From positions 3,844,001 to 3,908,000 of the forward strand of contig OY294069.1 in the NCBI GenBank assembly GCA_958510875.1: DNA of 64,000 nt, in the 5' to 3' direction. The DNA comes from Endomychus coccineus. Lineage: Eukaryota > Arthropoda > Insecta > Coleoptera > Endomychidae. A program made the translations under genes and the position numbers. The notes beneath the pieces are model-generated. The model saw only the letters and a list, made by a program, of their open reading frames with translations, searched no databases and had not been told where the DNA came from. Shown here one piece after another: positions 53,165 through 64,000 of this stretch (position 1 is its first letter; the number at the start of each line of letters is the position of its first letter).

Positions 53165-55485
53165 TCTGTAACATGAACATACTCGTAGATGATAAGGAAC
53201 CACAAAGTAACACAACACCTCAAATGGCGTTTGAATAATTTTTCAAAAAATAAGTACCTACTACGACCTCTCCTTTGACATCACTTCTCCCAGCGGTGTT
53301 TCTACATCGTTGATAGTCCTTATAATGATGAACTGAAATACTGCAAAATACGTCCACTTCAGACGATATTCGCAAAGACGAACTCAATCGAGAATACACC
53401 GTTTGGTATATAAATACTTGACGGTGGAGAAATGGATAGGAGGAGACTACTGAAATTGATGGATTTGTAATCTAGGATGCCGTCATCACATCTTAAATAA
53501 CATAAATTCATTATTTACCACATTTCTGTTATTCCTAATAACTGGGTCAAATAAACATCGACCTAGTCATATAACAAAATCGAATCAAATCAAATCATTT
53601 TATTCATCCAAGTAATACACAAAAACTAAAAATGTCATATCAATAGATGATCACGATGATTGAAGACTGTAGAGCTCTACAAACCGTTGCACAGGTACCT
53701 GTAAAATGTATCTGCATGTAGAGATATATTGAAAGCTAAACTACGAATAATATGATCACAACCTGAGTAAAACTGGATTTGAGAAGACAGAGGTGGCTCC
53801 AGATGATGGCTCACCAGGTATTATTGTAATATGACGTAACAGATTATGGAGTATGTTCCATGCTGAATATACAAGGTTACGCTTAGAAGCGTCAAAAGTT
53901 GTTAGACAAAGTTACAAGGAGATTCCAAATATCGTGCTCATGTAATCATATTTATAATAATTTGCTATAAATATTGGAGATAATTGATGGATATTATGAT
54001 CGATAGATCTATTTGATATCATTGAATTATAACTGAGGCTGAATCGTTCAACGATTCAAATAATTTCATTATTTAGTGAATAAGTGATTTTTAGTAAAAT
54101 GATAAACGGAACTATCTTCTTATTAACGGAATCTGAGAACATCAAACTATCGTATATATCATATCGATAAGACCGATGTATTTCATGCGATCCTACCAGG
54201 ATCACCATGTGATAATTGATGATGGTATGCCTTCTTTTCATGCAAGGAGTGGCAGGATCGCTATGTGCTATCACATCATCTACTCATGATCAATACCTTA
54301 CTCAATTCATCATTAACCTTAAACATATTGAGTTAAGAACCTGGTTACAACATGATCGTCTGATACCACATGGCGATCCTGCAAGTCTCTTCTTGGAACG
54401 ACGGATCATTACCATTACAAATTTGTACTAAATGATTACATGAAACAGGATACTCAGATGGAAGAGCTCAAAGTATAGAAGAATATATCAGGTATGATTG
54501 ATCATCATCATAATAGTATCAGCACTGCGAGCCTAGAAGGCTCATTTCTTGAATTGAGGCTGCATTTCCTCTCACAGTTTTGTCAATCTCTGTTGTTGTC
54601 TCCTCCAATCTGTCATCTAAGTAACTTTCTTTCATTTGTATTCATACACTTTGATCTCGGAGTACCTCTATTTCTCTTCCCGGTAGTTCCTTTCACCGGA
54701 TCCAATTTGTTCGGTATTTCTTAGTTAAATCTCGCGATATGTCACCCCATCTTTTGCGACCTTGATTATTATCTTACTTATTGATAGTTCTTCATATTAT
54801 AGAAATGGACTGGAAATGTGAAATTGATTTTTAGAGCAAATCTGAATGAGATTTCCAAAAATTTTTCATACTGCCGATACAACTATTATTTGAAAATAAA
54901 GAATAGGGGAAAATGATATTTTTCATGTTACACTTTATCCAGAGAATATGTCTATGAAGAAGCTTCATCGTCTGACACATTGTGAACTGAATTTGTAGAC
55001 CCATGCTTTATGTATGCTTATGTCTGATCGGAATGTATTTATTTGGTAATACAATTATGTTAACAAGACGAGGATCAATATTTTTCTTTGTACAGTACAC
55101 GGATCAGCTTAAAATAACATTATAGAGGCTTTTAGTATAAGTGAGATATAACACCATGAAATCTCTCATGACTAAGCCGATGAACTTATAATGTTACTAC
55201 AAGTTGAGAACTACTTAACAATTTGCTCACTATTACGTACACTGAAAGCGTGTATTCATTATGAACGTGTGGGAAGCTCTGAGGCTCTCGTTTGAGGCAT
55301 TATTAGGACCTGCTCTTCCTCTAATATTTATGCTTTGATAACATGTACTATATTATCAGTGTTTGGCGGAGAAGATTTGCAATATATCGATTATTATGAA
55401 ATAATGATATGAAAAGGTTGTAAAGGTTCCTGATGAGCAAATGCTGATATAAATAGCCATGTGAAGATATGCGATATACAGAACT
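53165..55485. other. Intergenic, mostly unrecognised; possible LINE tail near 53590
   Basis: GAATCAAATCAAATCATTTT at 53581-53600 looks like a minus-strand LINE 3' tail built on TGATT repeats, but the protein readings to its right are too weak to call. GGATCGC/GCGATCC motifs near 54190-54380 recall the dispersed repeat family. The 76-codon frame at 54494-54724 is not convincing. Confidence 0.3.
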
Positions 55486-55489
55486 GGTG

Positions 55490-55630
55490 AAGGATCGCCA
55501 TATCGAGGTTCATCGTTCTTGGGTTCGATAATTGTTGTGATCAGGAAGGATGGTATCATCCCATCTAAGGTTTAGTGGTTTATTGGGTAACACTCACACA
55601 TGTAACTGATAGCACTTCATACAGAGTAGT
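55490..55630 (+). repeat. Unclassified dispersed repeat, short copy
   Basis: GGATCGCCATATCGAGG, GGTTTATTGGGTAACACTCA and CACATGT blocks match the left part of the copy at 38590-39080. Confidence 0.5.
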
Positions 55631-55639
55631 TACTCATCA

Positions 55640-56210
55640 AGACATATACTTGAAAACTTACTTTCAACTTTGATAAATATCTACGGAATAACTTAATGAG
55701 CATTCTAGAGGTCTATCAATACCTTCTTCTCAGCGGAAAGCCTTTTCTTCACACGATGTTCTAAACTTGATGCGAAGGTCGCTCGACTGAGAATGACTTG
55801 ATTGAACTTTGACGACATAATCATGCCCTGCCTTGTTATTTATAGTATACGTATGATTCTTCACCTTGAATCAAATTACATTTTAGAAAAAAAAATATAT
55901 ACCCTATTAATGACATTGGAAGTTTATTTTTGAATTCACAACATTGTGCATATTGCAACTTAATATTTCATACTCTATGAATTGTTATAATATTTTGCAA
56001 TAAGGAGAAGTATCAAAATCATTGACACGAGGGACCTCGTATTGCCAACTTAACTTTAATGATATCACAGTGTAATTAATTAACCTTATTATAAGGTGAC
56101 CATAGTCTTTGAACTATATATTTTGAGATAATCCCTTGTATTATTTTGTTTTGGAGTAGTTGCACATAGCGACCTTAATAGGACTATTGTGTCCCTTTCT
56201 GCTGCTAGGC
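55640..56210. other. Intergenic, nothing recognised
   Basis: AT-rich, no feature supported. AAGGTGACCATAGTC at 56093 weakly recalls the palindromic core at 5780-5990. Confidence 0.35.
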
Positions 56211-56219
56211 CGTTCATGA

Positions 56220-57190
56220 TGTCTCAACAGCTGCAGCAGTCCCTCCAACCCTGTAGATCTTAAAGAGTTCAGGATGACGGATGGCCTTAGTTTAGATGAA
56301 TGTAATAATAGCTGAGTAGAAACACATCAGCTGCTCAGGCTCCAAGCCCCCCTTCATGCCAATTGTTCTCTCACACTGCCAAAAGATTATCATGTTATTT
56401 TGGTATTGTATCTGGTTGCTTTTGCCAGAGTAGTTCCTTATTCAGGATGACTCCAAAATATATTGTCGTCACGGTAACGTTAACTGTCTTACCACCAATT
56501 ACGCTTTTTGGTTGCTTCAAACTCTACTAGATTATTAGATCCCATTCCAAAATCAATGCATCCCATCTGCGAAGCTGTGAACGGTACAGGTAATCACTCT
56601 CAACAGATAGTTGATGAGGAGGAAGAACAAAGTTGGTACCCAGATAGATCCCTATGGAACACCAGCGTTGGTAGCAATTGCATCGGTGGATACTTGGTCA
56701 ACCATCACATGGAGGGATCTATCTGAGAGCAAACTCGATAGTAAGCGATAAAGTTGGGGAAGCGGGGGCTTACCATATGACTGAAGATTCCTAAGAAGGC
56801 TTCCGTGCCAGTATCGATGGAATCCTTTGAAGATATCTGTTGCTACAGCTAAAGTTTTTCCATGTCTCTTAGTGGATTTCTGCCATACAATGTTACATAG
56901 GCAAGCAGGTCTCCTGTTGGTATCTGCTAACGAAAACCATTATGCTGGTCATTCACAATTTTGGAGCCTCTCAGGCATTCGATGATCTGAATGTTGATTG
57001 CTGTCTTCATCACCCCAGACATCACAAATGATAGTGCAATGAGTCTATAATTATTAGGATGGGTCTTCTTTCCTGTATCTGGAATTGGTTGGACTTTAGC
57101 TGTCTTTCAGCAGGGAGGAAATACACCAAGTTTGTATGGAAGGGTGAACAACCTGGAGGTGAAATTCCTCCTGACCCCATAGCTTTTTTG
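56220..57190 (-). pseudogene. LINE reverse transcriptase fragment
   Basis: Minus frames read SNQFQIQERRPILI / NNYRLIALSFVMSGVMKTAI (57080-57010; RT entry N-Y-R-x-I-A-L). Further on come DPSM-WLTKYPPMQLLPTLVF in shifting frames, equal to V-D-x-V-S-T-D-A-I-N-A-G-V-P-x-G-S, and VPFTASQMGCIDFGMGSNNL near 56560. The last is the degraded Y-A-D-D region, with the catalytic Asp pair replaced in the present reading. The order of blocks is that of jockey/CR1-like LINE RTs. Many stops make it an old copy. Confidence 0.7.
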
Positions 57191-57512
57191 GTATCGAGAT
57201 CAAGCAGAATGCACCGAAAGATAATAAAAGTGATATCAACATAAAAAAGATACGTGTGGCACTCGTTCTCAACTTATGCAATTATAATTATTCATTTTTT
57301 TAAATTTATGCAGTATTTTTTTTTCTTTGATATTTTAATTCAAGTTTCTTCTTTGATATTGATTCAAGTTACTTTTGAGCGTGGTGACCGATAAGAAAAC
57401 AATTTTTTTTCTTTTATTGAATAAATGAGAAGTAAATATGGTTTAAAATATTTGTATTATCTTACAATACATGTAGGTTATTCAGGAAATTGTTATCATT
57501 GAAACTATAGGT

Positions 57513-58400
57513 TTATGGTAACTGAAATAAGAGACATAAGTTTGAGACTTGGATATCCTCTAAATATCTGGAAAATACCGCGTCAATGGTGGTCCCATAT
57601 TTTGTTGTGGATTCTTGTAGATCATTATTCATTTTCAAATTCAATTTTTCCGAAAGAAAAGTTGTCAACCGCTCTGATTTTTTATCAGCGAAGTTGATGT
57701 TGAAATCCAGCCAAGATAAGTGGAAATTTATTACCATTTGTACCAAGTATTTTCGACCCTTCTTCAGTGTACTCCAGTGAAGTGCGATGAATAAAATGCT
57801 CTACCTCGTCCAATTTTGGATTCGGAAAAATGTAAATTGCCTTGACTATGTGTAGGCAATTTCTAAGTTTGCATAAGCACGCACAAATATCTCCAACAAA
57901 TGAGCGCCTAACATTAACATCGCTAATGTGTGCAATATGTATTTCAATATTCGGAGTCATAATATTAGTTACATTATTATTATTTTGGTAAATAGCTACC
58001 CCACCTTTTGGAACAGTATCTCGTTTGAATTGAACAATTCAATTGAAATTAGGTATTTCAATCGGATTATCATGCGCCATGCAAGCTTCGGTAAGAAGTA
58101 ACACATTTGTTTGTCTCGTAACTTAATCTTGTAAATCGTATTTGTGACTATTTAGACTGTGGCAATTGAAAGTCATTGTTGAAATGCCATTTCTATTACT
58201 AATGAAATCTAAGACACTTTGAGCTGTCGTCTGAACACTATTTAGAGGCAGTCTTTTGAATTTTTGCAACAAAGATGCAGTCGATGCAGCTTGCCTTCGA
58301 TTATTATAAAACTTGAATGTAGAATTATCGTTTTTTGTCGTGATATACAATTTTTCAATATTAGTCGCCCGAGAGAGCGCAACATAAACGAGTTCCTGTT
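57513..58400 (-). pseudogene. Helentron Rep/helicase C-terminus fused to endonuclease
   Basis: The minus strand begins QELVYVALSRATNIEKLYIT near 58395, the last motif of PIF1-type helicases (Y-V-A-L-S-R-A). After TKNDNSTFKFYNNRRQ the text becomes GISTMTFNCHSLNSHKYDLQ, the start of an apurinic-like endonuclease. It then reads CMAHDNPIEIPNF, KGGVAIYQNNNN, PNPKLDEVEHFIHRTSLEYT and, after a frameshift, LDFNINFADKKSERLTTFLS and STTKYGTTIDAVFSRYLEDI. A helicase joined to such an endonuclease is the hallmark of Helentrons, rolling-circle transposons of animals. The Rep domain and most of the helicase are absent, and the frame is broken at least once. Confidence 0.82.
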
Positions 58401-58404
58401 ATTT

Positions 58405-58870
58405 TTCGTTACGGCATTTCTTGATTCGGTCGCCGCGCTCAAAGCCCGCGATAAAAGCTATATGCAATATATGCAATAGCTTAATAGAAACAGGTACTCT
58501 CAGGTCTCTGCTACGCGCGTCTAACGTATAAACTCTAACTGACGCGTAGCGAGCTCCTAGAGCCATATGTCAAAATGATTTCGTTCGTAGCTAATTACAG
58601 AGGACGTCTGGAGTTCATGCAATTATGTTTTTAGATAATTCGATAGGCCACGTGAAAATCCCGGAGTCTAAAGCGCTAGAGTGTTATAACATTCGTATAA
58701 AATAGCGAAATTTCTCACTTTTAGAAACTTCAAATTAATTAATTAATTTGACACATGTTAGGTGTGTTTCGTTACGGAATTTCTTGATTCGGTAGCCGCG
58801 CTCAAAGCCTGCGATAAATGCTATATGCAATAGCTTAATATATGCAATAGCTTAATAGTGTTTAATTTCA
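58405..58870. repeat. Duplicated flank around a MITE-interior copy
   Basis: TCGTTACGGCATTTCTTGAT, TCGCCGCGCTCAAAGCCCGC and AGCTATATGCAATA at 58405-58490 recur with few changes at 58767-58860. Between them, 58500-58745 matches the interior of the MITE at 16690-17110 (GCGAGCTCCTAGAG-type, CATATGTCAAAATGATTTCG, TGCAATTATGTTTTTAGATA, AGTCTAAAGCGCTA), but as a deletion derivative. Confidence 0.7.
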
Positions 58871-58874
58871 CAAT

Positions 58875-61085
58875 ATGGATACGATTATTCATGTTTCAGC
58901 TAAAGATGAATCAATGAGGATAATATGCATAATAAGTTATGATAACCTCAGAAAATGAGCTGCAAACTACAGAAAATGTCTCTGTAACCATTTTTCAAGT
59001 AACAATATAAGTTCGCTTCCAGGTTGATTCAAATCTTATTCATAGAACTTTTATCAGGTTCTCATTCTACGACGTAGCATGAGGATATAACATACTGATT
59101 GAAAAAGTAACATCTTGTCTTGCAGCGAACTCTCGTTAAGAATGAATGTCAGGATGTGCTCATGATAAAATAAATGACGTGTGAAAAGTATATGGGTTGA
59201 CATGTTTTAAAGAACGTAAGGAGTGGTTACATAAACGTTATATACGTAGGTTTCCTCATTGATTCGATCACGAGATTTCCATACATATTGGTTTCGCGTG
59301 TGTATGTAGGAACTGCGAGTCAAAAACTGCGAATAAAATAAACGTCCTTCTTGTTTGCTTCAACCAATTTGCGCCCTATGTAAGAACGAAGTAAGCGAAG
59401 CGCGAAAATTCTTTATTAGATGTAACAATTCGGGTGCACTATTTTGTTTTTCTATAAGGTTCTCGGATTAAATCCTGCGTTAAAATTGTTTCGTGGTCTT
59501 AATTCAACATGAACTGTGATTGTTGTTTGTGAGCTGATTATAGTTGACTGCAATCAGCAATTTGTGAGCCACATTTCGGCCACAAATTGATGAGTTTTAT
59601 CAATTACATTTATAGTTATTGAAATTGAATTTTCATCATAGGCGTGCCTAACAGAGAGGGGGAATTCTTCAATACGTCATGTGCAATGACCCGAATGTTT
59701 CAATAATTTGATTTTGTTATATGAGTCCCTAACTGAATTCACATAAGTAAGGTGCTGGTGAGTTCACCGCGCGTACTCGGTTAAGAGACGTCTGAAAGAT
59801 TTGCTCAAGATTTGATGAAAACGGGTAATTAGGAGTAACTCTTTAACTCTTTCAAGAAATCCCTCTTTCATTCTCAGAGTACCAGTGGAACGGAATCGTG
59901 CACATTCTTTGTTCCTCTTTCACAAAGTTCCAGTTCCATTCAATCTCTGATGCAAGGGCGTGGAAGTTTTTCGCATGGTATGTGACGAAATTGAAAGCTC
60001 GCTTGATACAACCTTCTTGCTCCATCTGCATTATCTTTAGCTCTTCCGTTATAGAAATTAATAATAGTCATTTAGTGATGAGCAGATACTAACCGAATGT
60101 CAAATATGACATAACCTACATAAACAAAATAAGCCTACTTTGTTCCTTCTGCTGTTTTTATCAAATTATGCCGTGATTTTTGATAAAATCGGATACCTCA
60201 CCATCTTTCAATCATAATGAACAAGCATAATAGTATTGCAATAATTGGGCTTTACAATGGATCTGGTACCGATATATTTGAGAAATGTTTCCGAATGGCA
60301 TACTAAGAAGGTGTATCCTTAAGGTTGCTCAAAAGAGAATGTCATTCTGCTTCGGACAGACAAAATGTTTAAGTTTCCTCAACGGGTAATAGTTTTTTTT
60401 TTATAAAATAGCTTCTTCTGATTCCTCTGATACTGTAATTAGGATTAAAATAGTGTAAAAAGCTACTTGAGCGATGAACAGATAGAAGTCAATTGTATTT
60501 AGCATGTTAGGAAAATAAATGAATTCAAAAGCACAATATTTATAAGAAATTTATGATATGATTAATGTTTTTTTCAATAAAGTAACTTCAGAGATACTGC
60601 AAGTAGCATTTCGAATAATAATCAATTCTTGGAAACAAACTTTATTTGGTAAAAAATATCATTCAATATTCGGTGAAAACAAAGCAAATACTGAACAAAT
60701 AAATACTGGTTATGTCTGACTACATTGCCTATAAATAGTTTTTCTTGTCTGATATTCCACAATATAAGAAATCCAAAATTTTCCTGTAATTTTTCTAGTA
60801 TCACCATATTATCATTATTTATATTATCAGTCTAGGTTTATTATAGTCATTTTTATTTCAATACAATGAGTCTACCTAACAATAAAGTTAAGAATAATCT
60901 AGTTTTATATACAAGTTTCTAAATTTTCAGGGAAAACAATAATGATCTTTATTCTGCATGAGTTTGGTTGATATACCTACTACAATTTTAGTACATAGAA
61001 ATAAGAATAATTGTTCCGCTTGTGACGAAAGTCTGTTACTTATACCACTCAATTAGTCGAGGAACTAAAGAAGAAAAAAGGCCAA
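58875..61085. other. Intergenic, nothing recognised
   Basis: No supported coding, RNA or repeat feature. Open frames of 60-64 codons are chance-sized. Confidence 0.4.
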
Positions 61086-61089
61086 AGTA

Positions 61090-62915
61090 AAAAAAAAATC
61101 GGATAAACCAATTTTGATAAAAAAGCTTTATTCGATTCAGGAAGTCATTTAGGAGAAATGTTACCATTTTAATTTTTCTAATGTGCATTTCAGCTTTTCT
61201 ACAGAGGAAAATGATCCGTTTTGAATATATTCTAAGGAGCTATAATAAAAAACATAATTAAATTAAGAAAAAATTCTCAAATATAGCCAAAATTTCTCAA
61301 TTGGGAGTTTTTGGGGTCGCTGATCACGATTCCGGGGCCAAATTTGAACTACGATGCACCTGAGGCTTAAGACATCCTGGTACTATCGTGGACTTCAGGG
61401 AATTCGTAAAAATATCTTTTGCAATGAAGTGAAACTTATTGGTGAGGTTCTCTTGAGGTTGCCGGTCATGACCATGACACTCGATAGTAACCTGGTGGTC
61501 AGGATACCCTGATGATCTAGGTCATCTTCATGGATTAATTCTCAATACGCTCTGAAATGCAATAAAATTCCTATCTCGGGGGTTTTTGGGAACGCTGAAC
61601 ACGAAGAACCTGGGGCTCAAGACATCCTGGTAACATCGTCGTCTCCTGAAAATTCGCAGAACGAATGGTACCTGTTAGGTAGGTCCTCTAGGGCATACGG
61701 GTCACGACCATACTCAATACCTGGTGGTCAAGATATCCTGATTATCTAGATCTTCTCCTGATAGTTTTTTTTAATATGCTCTGAAATAAAACCAAATTCG
61801 TCTCTTCGGGGTTTTTCGAATTGCTGATGATCCTTTCGGTTTTCTGGAGTTCGGGCCAATCACCAAAGCATCTAGTGAACATATATGTGATATCGACAAC
61901 ATAGAATTCAAAAACTACAGTTTGCACTACAATAAATTTTTCTAATCCGAAAAGAACTAATAGTGAAATATTTTCTATTTTAATGGCAAAAATTTTGAAA
62001 TTTTCAATAACCAATGTTTGTATTACTAGCTATGCAAAAGTTTCAAAGAAAAAAAAACAATAACCATATAGTAAAACTCGAACCTTTTTGATTATATTGG
62101 TCAATTAAAGGAATTCGAGACGGAAAAGAAATTTCAAATTGATTTCCACCGGAATCGTCTTCAGTGGCCCCAAAAACCTCCGAAAGACGGATTTGGTTGC
62201 ATTTCAGAATGTATTGAAAAACAATCTATGGAAATGACCTAAGTCATCAGGGTATCTTGACCACCAGGTGACTATATAGGTTAGATCACAACTGGCAACA
62301 TCGAAAGAACCTTCCTCACAAGTTTTATCCCATTCCAAAAGATACATTTACGAATTCGCTGGAGACGACAATAGTACCAGGATGTTCTGAGCCTAGGTAC
62401 GTCGTAGTTCAAATCAGGCAACGAAATCGTGTTCAGCTGCTCCAAAAACATCCGAGATACGAATTTGATTGCTTTTCAGAGCATATTAAAAAACAATCCA
62501 TGCAGATGACCTAGGTCATCAGGGTATCCTGACCACCAGGTGACTTTTGAGTGTCATGGTCATGACCCGTATGCTCAAGAGAAACTCCCCAACAGGTTTC
62601 ATTCCTCTGTAGAAGGTATTTCTGCGAATACCCTGGAGACGACGATAGTACCAAGATGTCCTCAGCCCAGGTGCGTCGAAGTTCAAATCTGGAACCGAAA
62701 TCATGATCAGCAACTTCAAATTGTGGCCTATTCTGGCTATATTCAGCCATTTTCAATATTATCTCTCGAAAATGTATTCAAAAAGATTCGTTTTTCTCTG
62801 TAGAAATGCTAAAATACACATTGCAAAAACAAAAAATGGTAAAATTTTTTCTAAATGACTTCCTGAACGATTTAGTAGGAAATTATCGGAATTGGTCCAT
62901 CCGATTTTATTTGCG
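61090..62915. repeat. Foldback-type repeat 3 with about 260-bp inner units
   Basis: The outer arms (AAATCGGATAAACCAATTTT left, TTGGTCCATCCGATTTTATT right; TTCTACAGAGGAAAATGAT left, TTTTTCTCTGTAGAAATGCT right) are inverted. Inside, left-hand direct units start GGGGTCGCTGATCACGATTC and contain AAGACATCCTGGTACTATCG, CTGGTGGTCAGGATACCCTG and GCTCTGAAATGCAATAAAAT. Reverse-orientation units lie at about 62120-62440 and 62440-62760. The centre near 61990 is AT-rich without coding motif. Confidence 0.85.
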
Positions 62916-62934
62916 ACCTTCTTTCAACGAAGAT

Positions 62935-63320
62935 TTCGAACCCATATTCCGCTCTACTCATACAATTTCAAGTAACAAACTAGAAGCACTAAAAGTGTCA
63001 AATATTGAATTTGGCCTATCAATGTCTTGATCTTCCAAATACACACTAAGAATGTCGAATATCAGTGGCGCCATTTTTGAACAACAACTATTTTCAACCC
63101 ATATTTCGTTCTGCCCATAAAATTTCTCGTAACAAACTGGGAGCACTAAAAGTGACAAATGTCGGGAATGTTCCCCGCAAGATCAACTGTACTTGTCACA
63201 AAGGTTTATTCTATTCACCACTTCATTATAAACAGCCTAACTCATTTGCGGTATCAAAATTCTCGAACGGATTACCTCCATGGATGGAGCAAATTCGGCC
63301 TATCAAACTCTTCATCTTCC
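62935..63320. repeat. Partial tandem duplication beside the minus-strand exon
   Basis: TTCGAACCCATATTCCGCTC, AACAAACTAGAAGCACTAAA and ATCTTCCAAATACACACTAAG-like blocks at 62935-63055 recur at 63095-63345. The second copy carries an extra segment of about 110 bp (63170-63285). It ends at the stop codon of the exon at 63330, so it lies in that gene's probable 3' UTR. Confidence 0.6.
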
Positions 63321-63329
63321 AAATACATG

Positions 63330-64000
63330 CTAGGCCCGTTTCACAACAGTGCCAGTATCGGATTCTTCAGACGGACTCGACTCAGAACCGGAAGATTCTT
63401 TGGTATTTGTATTTTTAACAGGGGACGGAATCAATGAATGTTTACAACACTTGATCGCCATTAGATTCTCTGCACTTTTCGTTAAACCTCCCGGTGGATT
63501 ATCGGGTTGCTCTACGCTATCACTACGTTTCAAAATACCTGTTTTCGCTTCATCAGACTTCATGTTACAAGTCTGATTCGGATTGTTGTCCGCGGCGGTG
63601 ACTCGAGTTATAATCCTTGATTTGGGATCACTCATATTCCTCACCATCTTGGGCTTTATTACAATTTTGGGTTCGGTTTTTTTGACCGGGTGCTCCGAAT
63701 CGGTTGTAACTATAACTCTCGGTGACACGTCGTTCTTTCTCTCGATAGTTTCCTTCAAACTACTCAAAGAACTATAAACTGGTGTCGTATTCAACACATT
63801 GTTACTATCGGTAATTTTTTTCCTAGGTATAAGAGGTCCAACGTATAAATTATTGTAGGATATCTCCGGTTCGGGCGAAGGAGTTGTTTCCTCGACCAAC
63901 ATGGGGGCCGATACACACACTGGATGCATAATGGGTATCGGTGCAACGGGTTTCCTTCCTAATGTCGAAGTGGTTCGTACGGGTGGTGGAGGCTTGGGTC
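63330..64000 (-). CDS. Partial terminal exon, proline/serine-rich tail, possible neuroligin paralog
   Basis: An open frame enters from the right edge and runs 223 codons to TAG at 63332-63330. It starts PKPPPPVRTTSTLGRKPVAP, then IPIMHPVCVSAPMLVEE. It is rich in P, S, T, K and E without transmembrane or catalytic motifs, and ends SSPSEESDTGTVVKRA. Sequence of this type (proline run, STLGRKP, disordered basic-acidic stretches) fits the cytoplasmic tail of an insect neuroligin. Insect neuroligin genes can be neighbours, which would agree with the + strand neuroligin here. That identity is inference only, since the conserved ectodomain lies outside the window. The C-terminus shows no PDZ ligand, so a further exon could follow if a splice donor lies before the stop. 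Confidence 0.6.
   Translation of the reverse strand, partial: PKPPPPVRTTSTLGRKPVAPIPIMHPVCVSAPMLVEETTPSPEPEISYNNLYVGPLIPRKKITDSNNVLNTTPVYSSLSSLKETIERKNDVSPRVIVTTDSEHPVKKTEPKIVIKPKMVRNMSDPKSRIITRVTAADNNPNQTCNMKSDEAKTGILKRSDSVEQPDNPPGGLTKSAENLMAIKCCKHSLIPSPVKNTNTKESSGSESSPSEESDTGTVVKRA

Noticed and set aside
54494..54724. Minus-strand text resembling the KR-R-RGRPRKRW tail of LINE proteins
   Set aside because: Only one short similarity (TGKRNRGTPRSKC) and no neighbouring LINE blocks.

Overview
The window looks like AT-rich animal nuclear DNA, most likely insect. The reasons are spliceosomal exons of a neuroligin, a very long intron, and a transposon mix typical of arthropod genomes: Tc1/mariner, pogo, hAT, Crypton, Helentron, Penelope-like elements (PLEs), non-LTR retrotransposons and a tRNA-derived SINE. 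A beetle or related insect is plausible, but the sequence alone does not settle the order. I see no bacterial, organellar or viral signature and no CRISPR array.

Host genes. A neuroligin gene runs on the + strand. One internal exon lies at 1980-2098 and the terminal exon at 43405-44468. The split glycine codon (G at 2098, GT at 43405-43406) joins them across a 41,306-bp intron (2099-43404), so about two thirds of the window is one intron. A second open reading frame enters from the right edge on the - strand (64000 to 63330). It is a proline-rich, cytoplasmic-tail-like terminal exon, possibly of a second neuroligin, which would make the two genes convergent with their 3' ends about 19 kb apart. 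Everything else is repeats or sequence I cannot assign.

Layout. 1-1300: PLE remnant. 1980-2098: neuroligin exon. 3.3-4.0 kb: second PLE remnant. 5.3-6.8 kb: short dispersed repeats. 7.7-9.8 kb: two-exon Crypton-like tyrosine-recombinase gene with a tRNA-like sequence in its intron and a hairpin downstream, then a mariner tail. 11.5-14.3 kb: complete TA-flanked mariner with about 470-bp terminal inverted repeats, inserted in a LINE. 16.2-17.2 kb: MITE. 20.8-23.0 kb: mariner remnant interrupted by a hAT with an 8-bp target duplication. 23.2-28.7 kb: LINE interrupted by a PLE and by an apparently intact pogo element (686-aa transposase). 29.5-32.0 kb: two LINE pieces. 37.7-39.1 kb: tandem copies of an unclassified dispersed repeat. 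40.7-41.8 kb: foldback repeat, followed by a SINE. 43.4-44.5 kb: neuroligin last exon. 44.86-45.42 kb: palindrome with 251-bp arms, each carrying a hammerhead-ribozyme-like fold. 46.4-48.7 kb: second long-TIR mariner. 51.0-52.2 and 61.1-62.9 kb: two more foldback elements. 52.8-53.2 and 56.2-57.2 kb: LINE pieces. 57.5-58.4 kb: Helentron helicase-endonuclease remnant.

How the parts relate. The mobile elements show clear nesting (pogo and PLE in LINE, hAT in mariner, mariner in LINE), which gives a relative order of insertions. Most coding regions are broken. The pogo transposase, and the Crypton gene once spliced, have uninterrupted frames and look youngest. PLE bodies, hammerhead-like motifs and the big palindrome form one related set.
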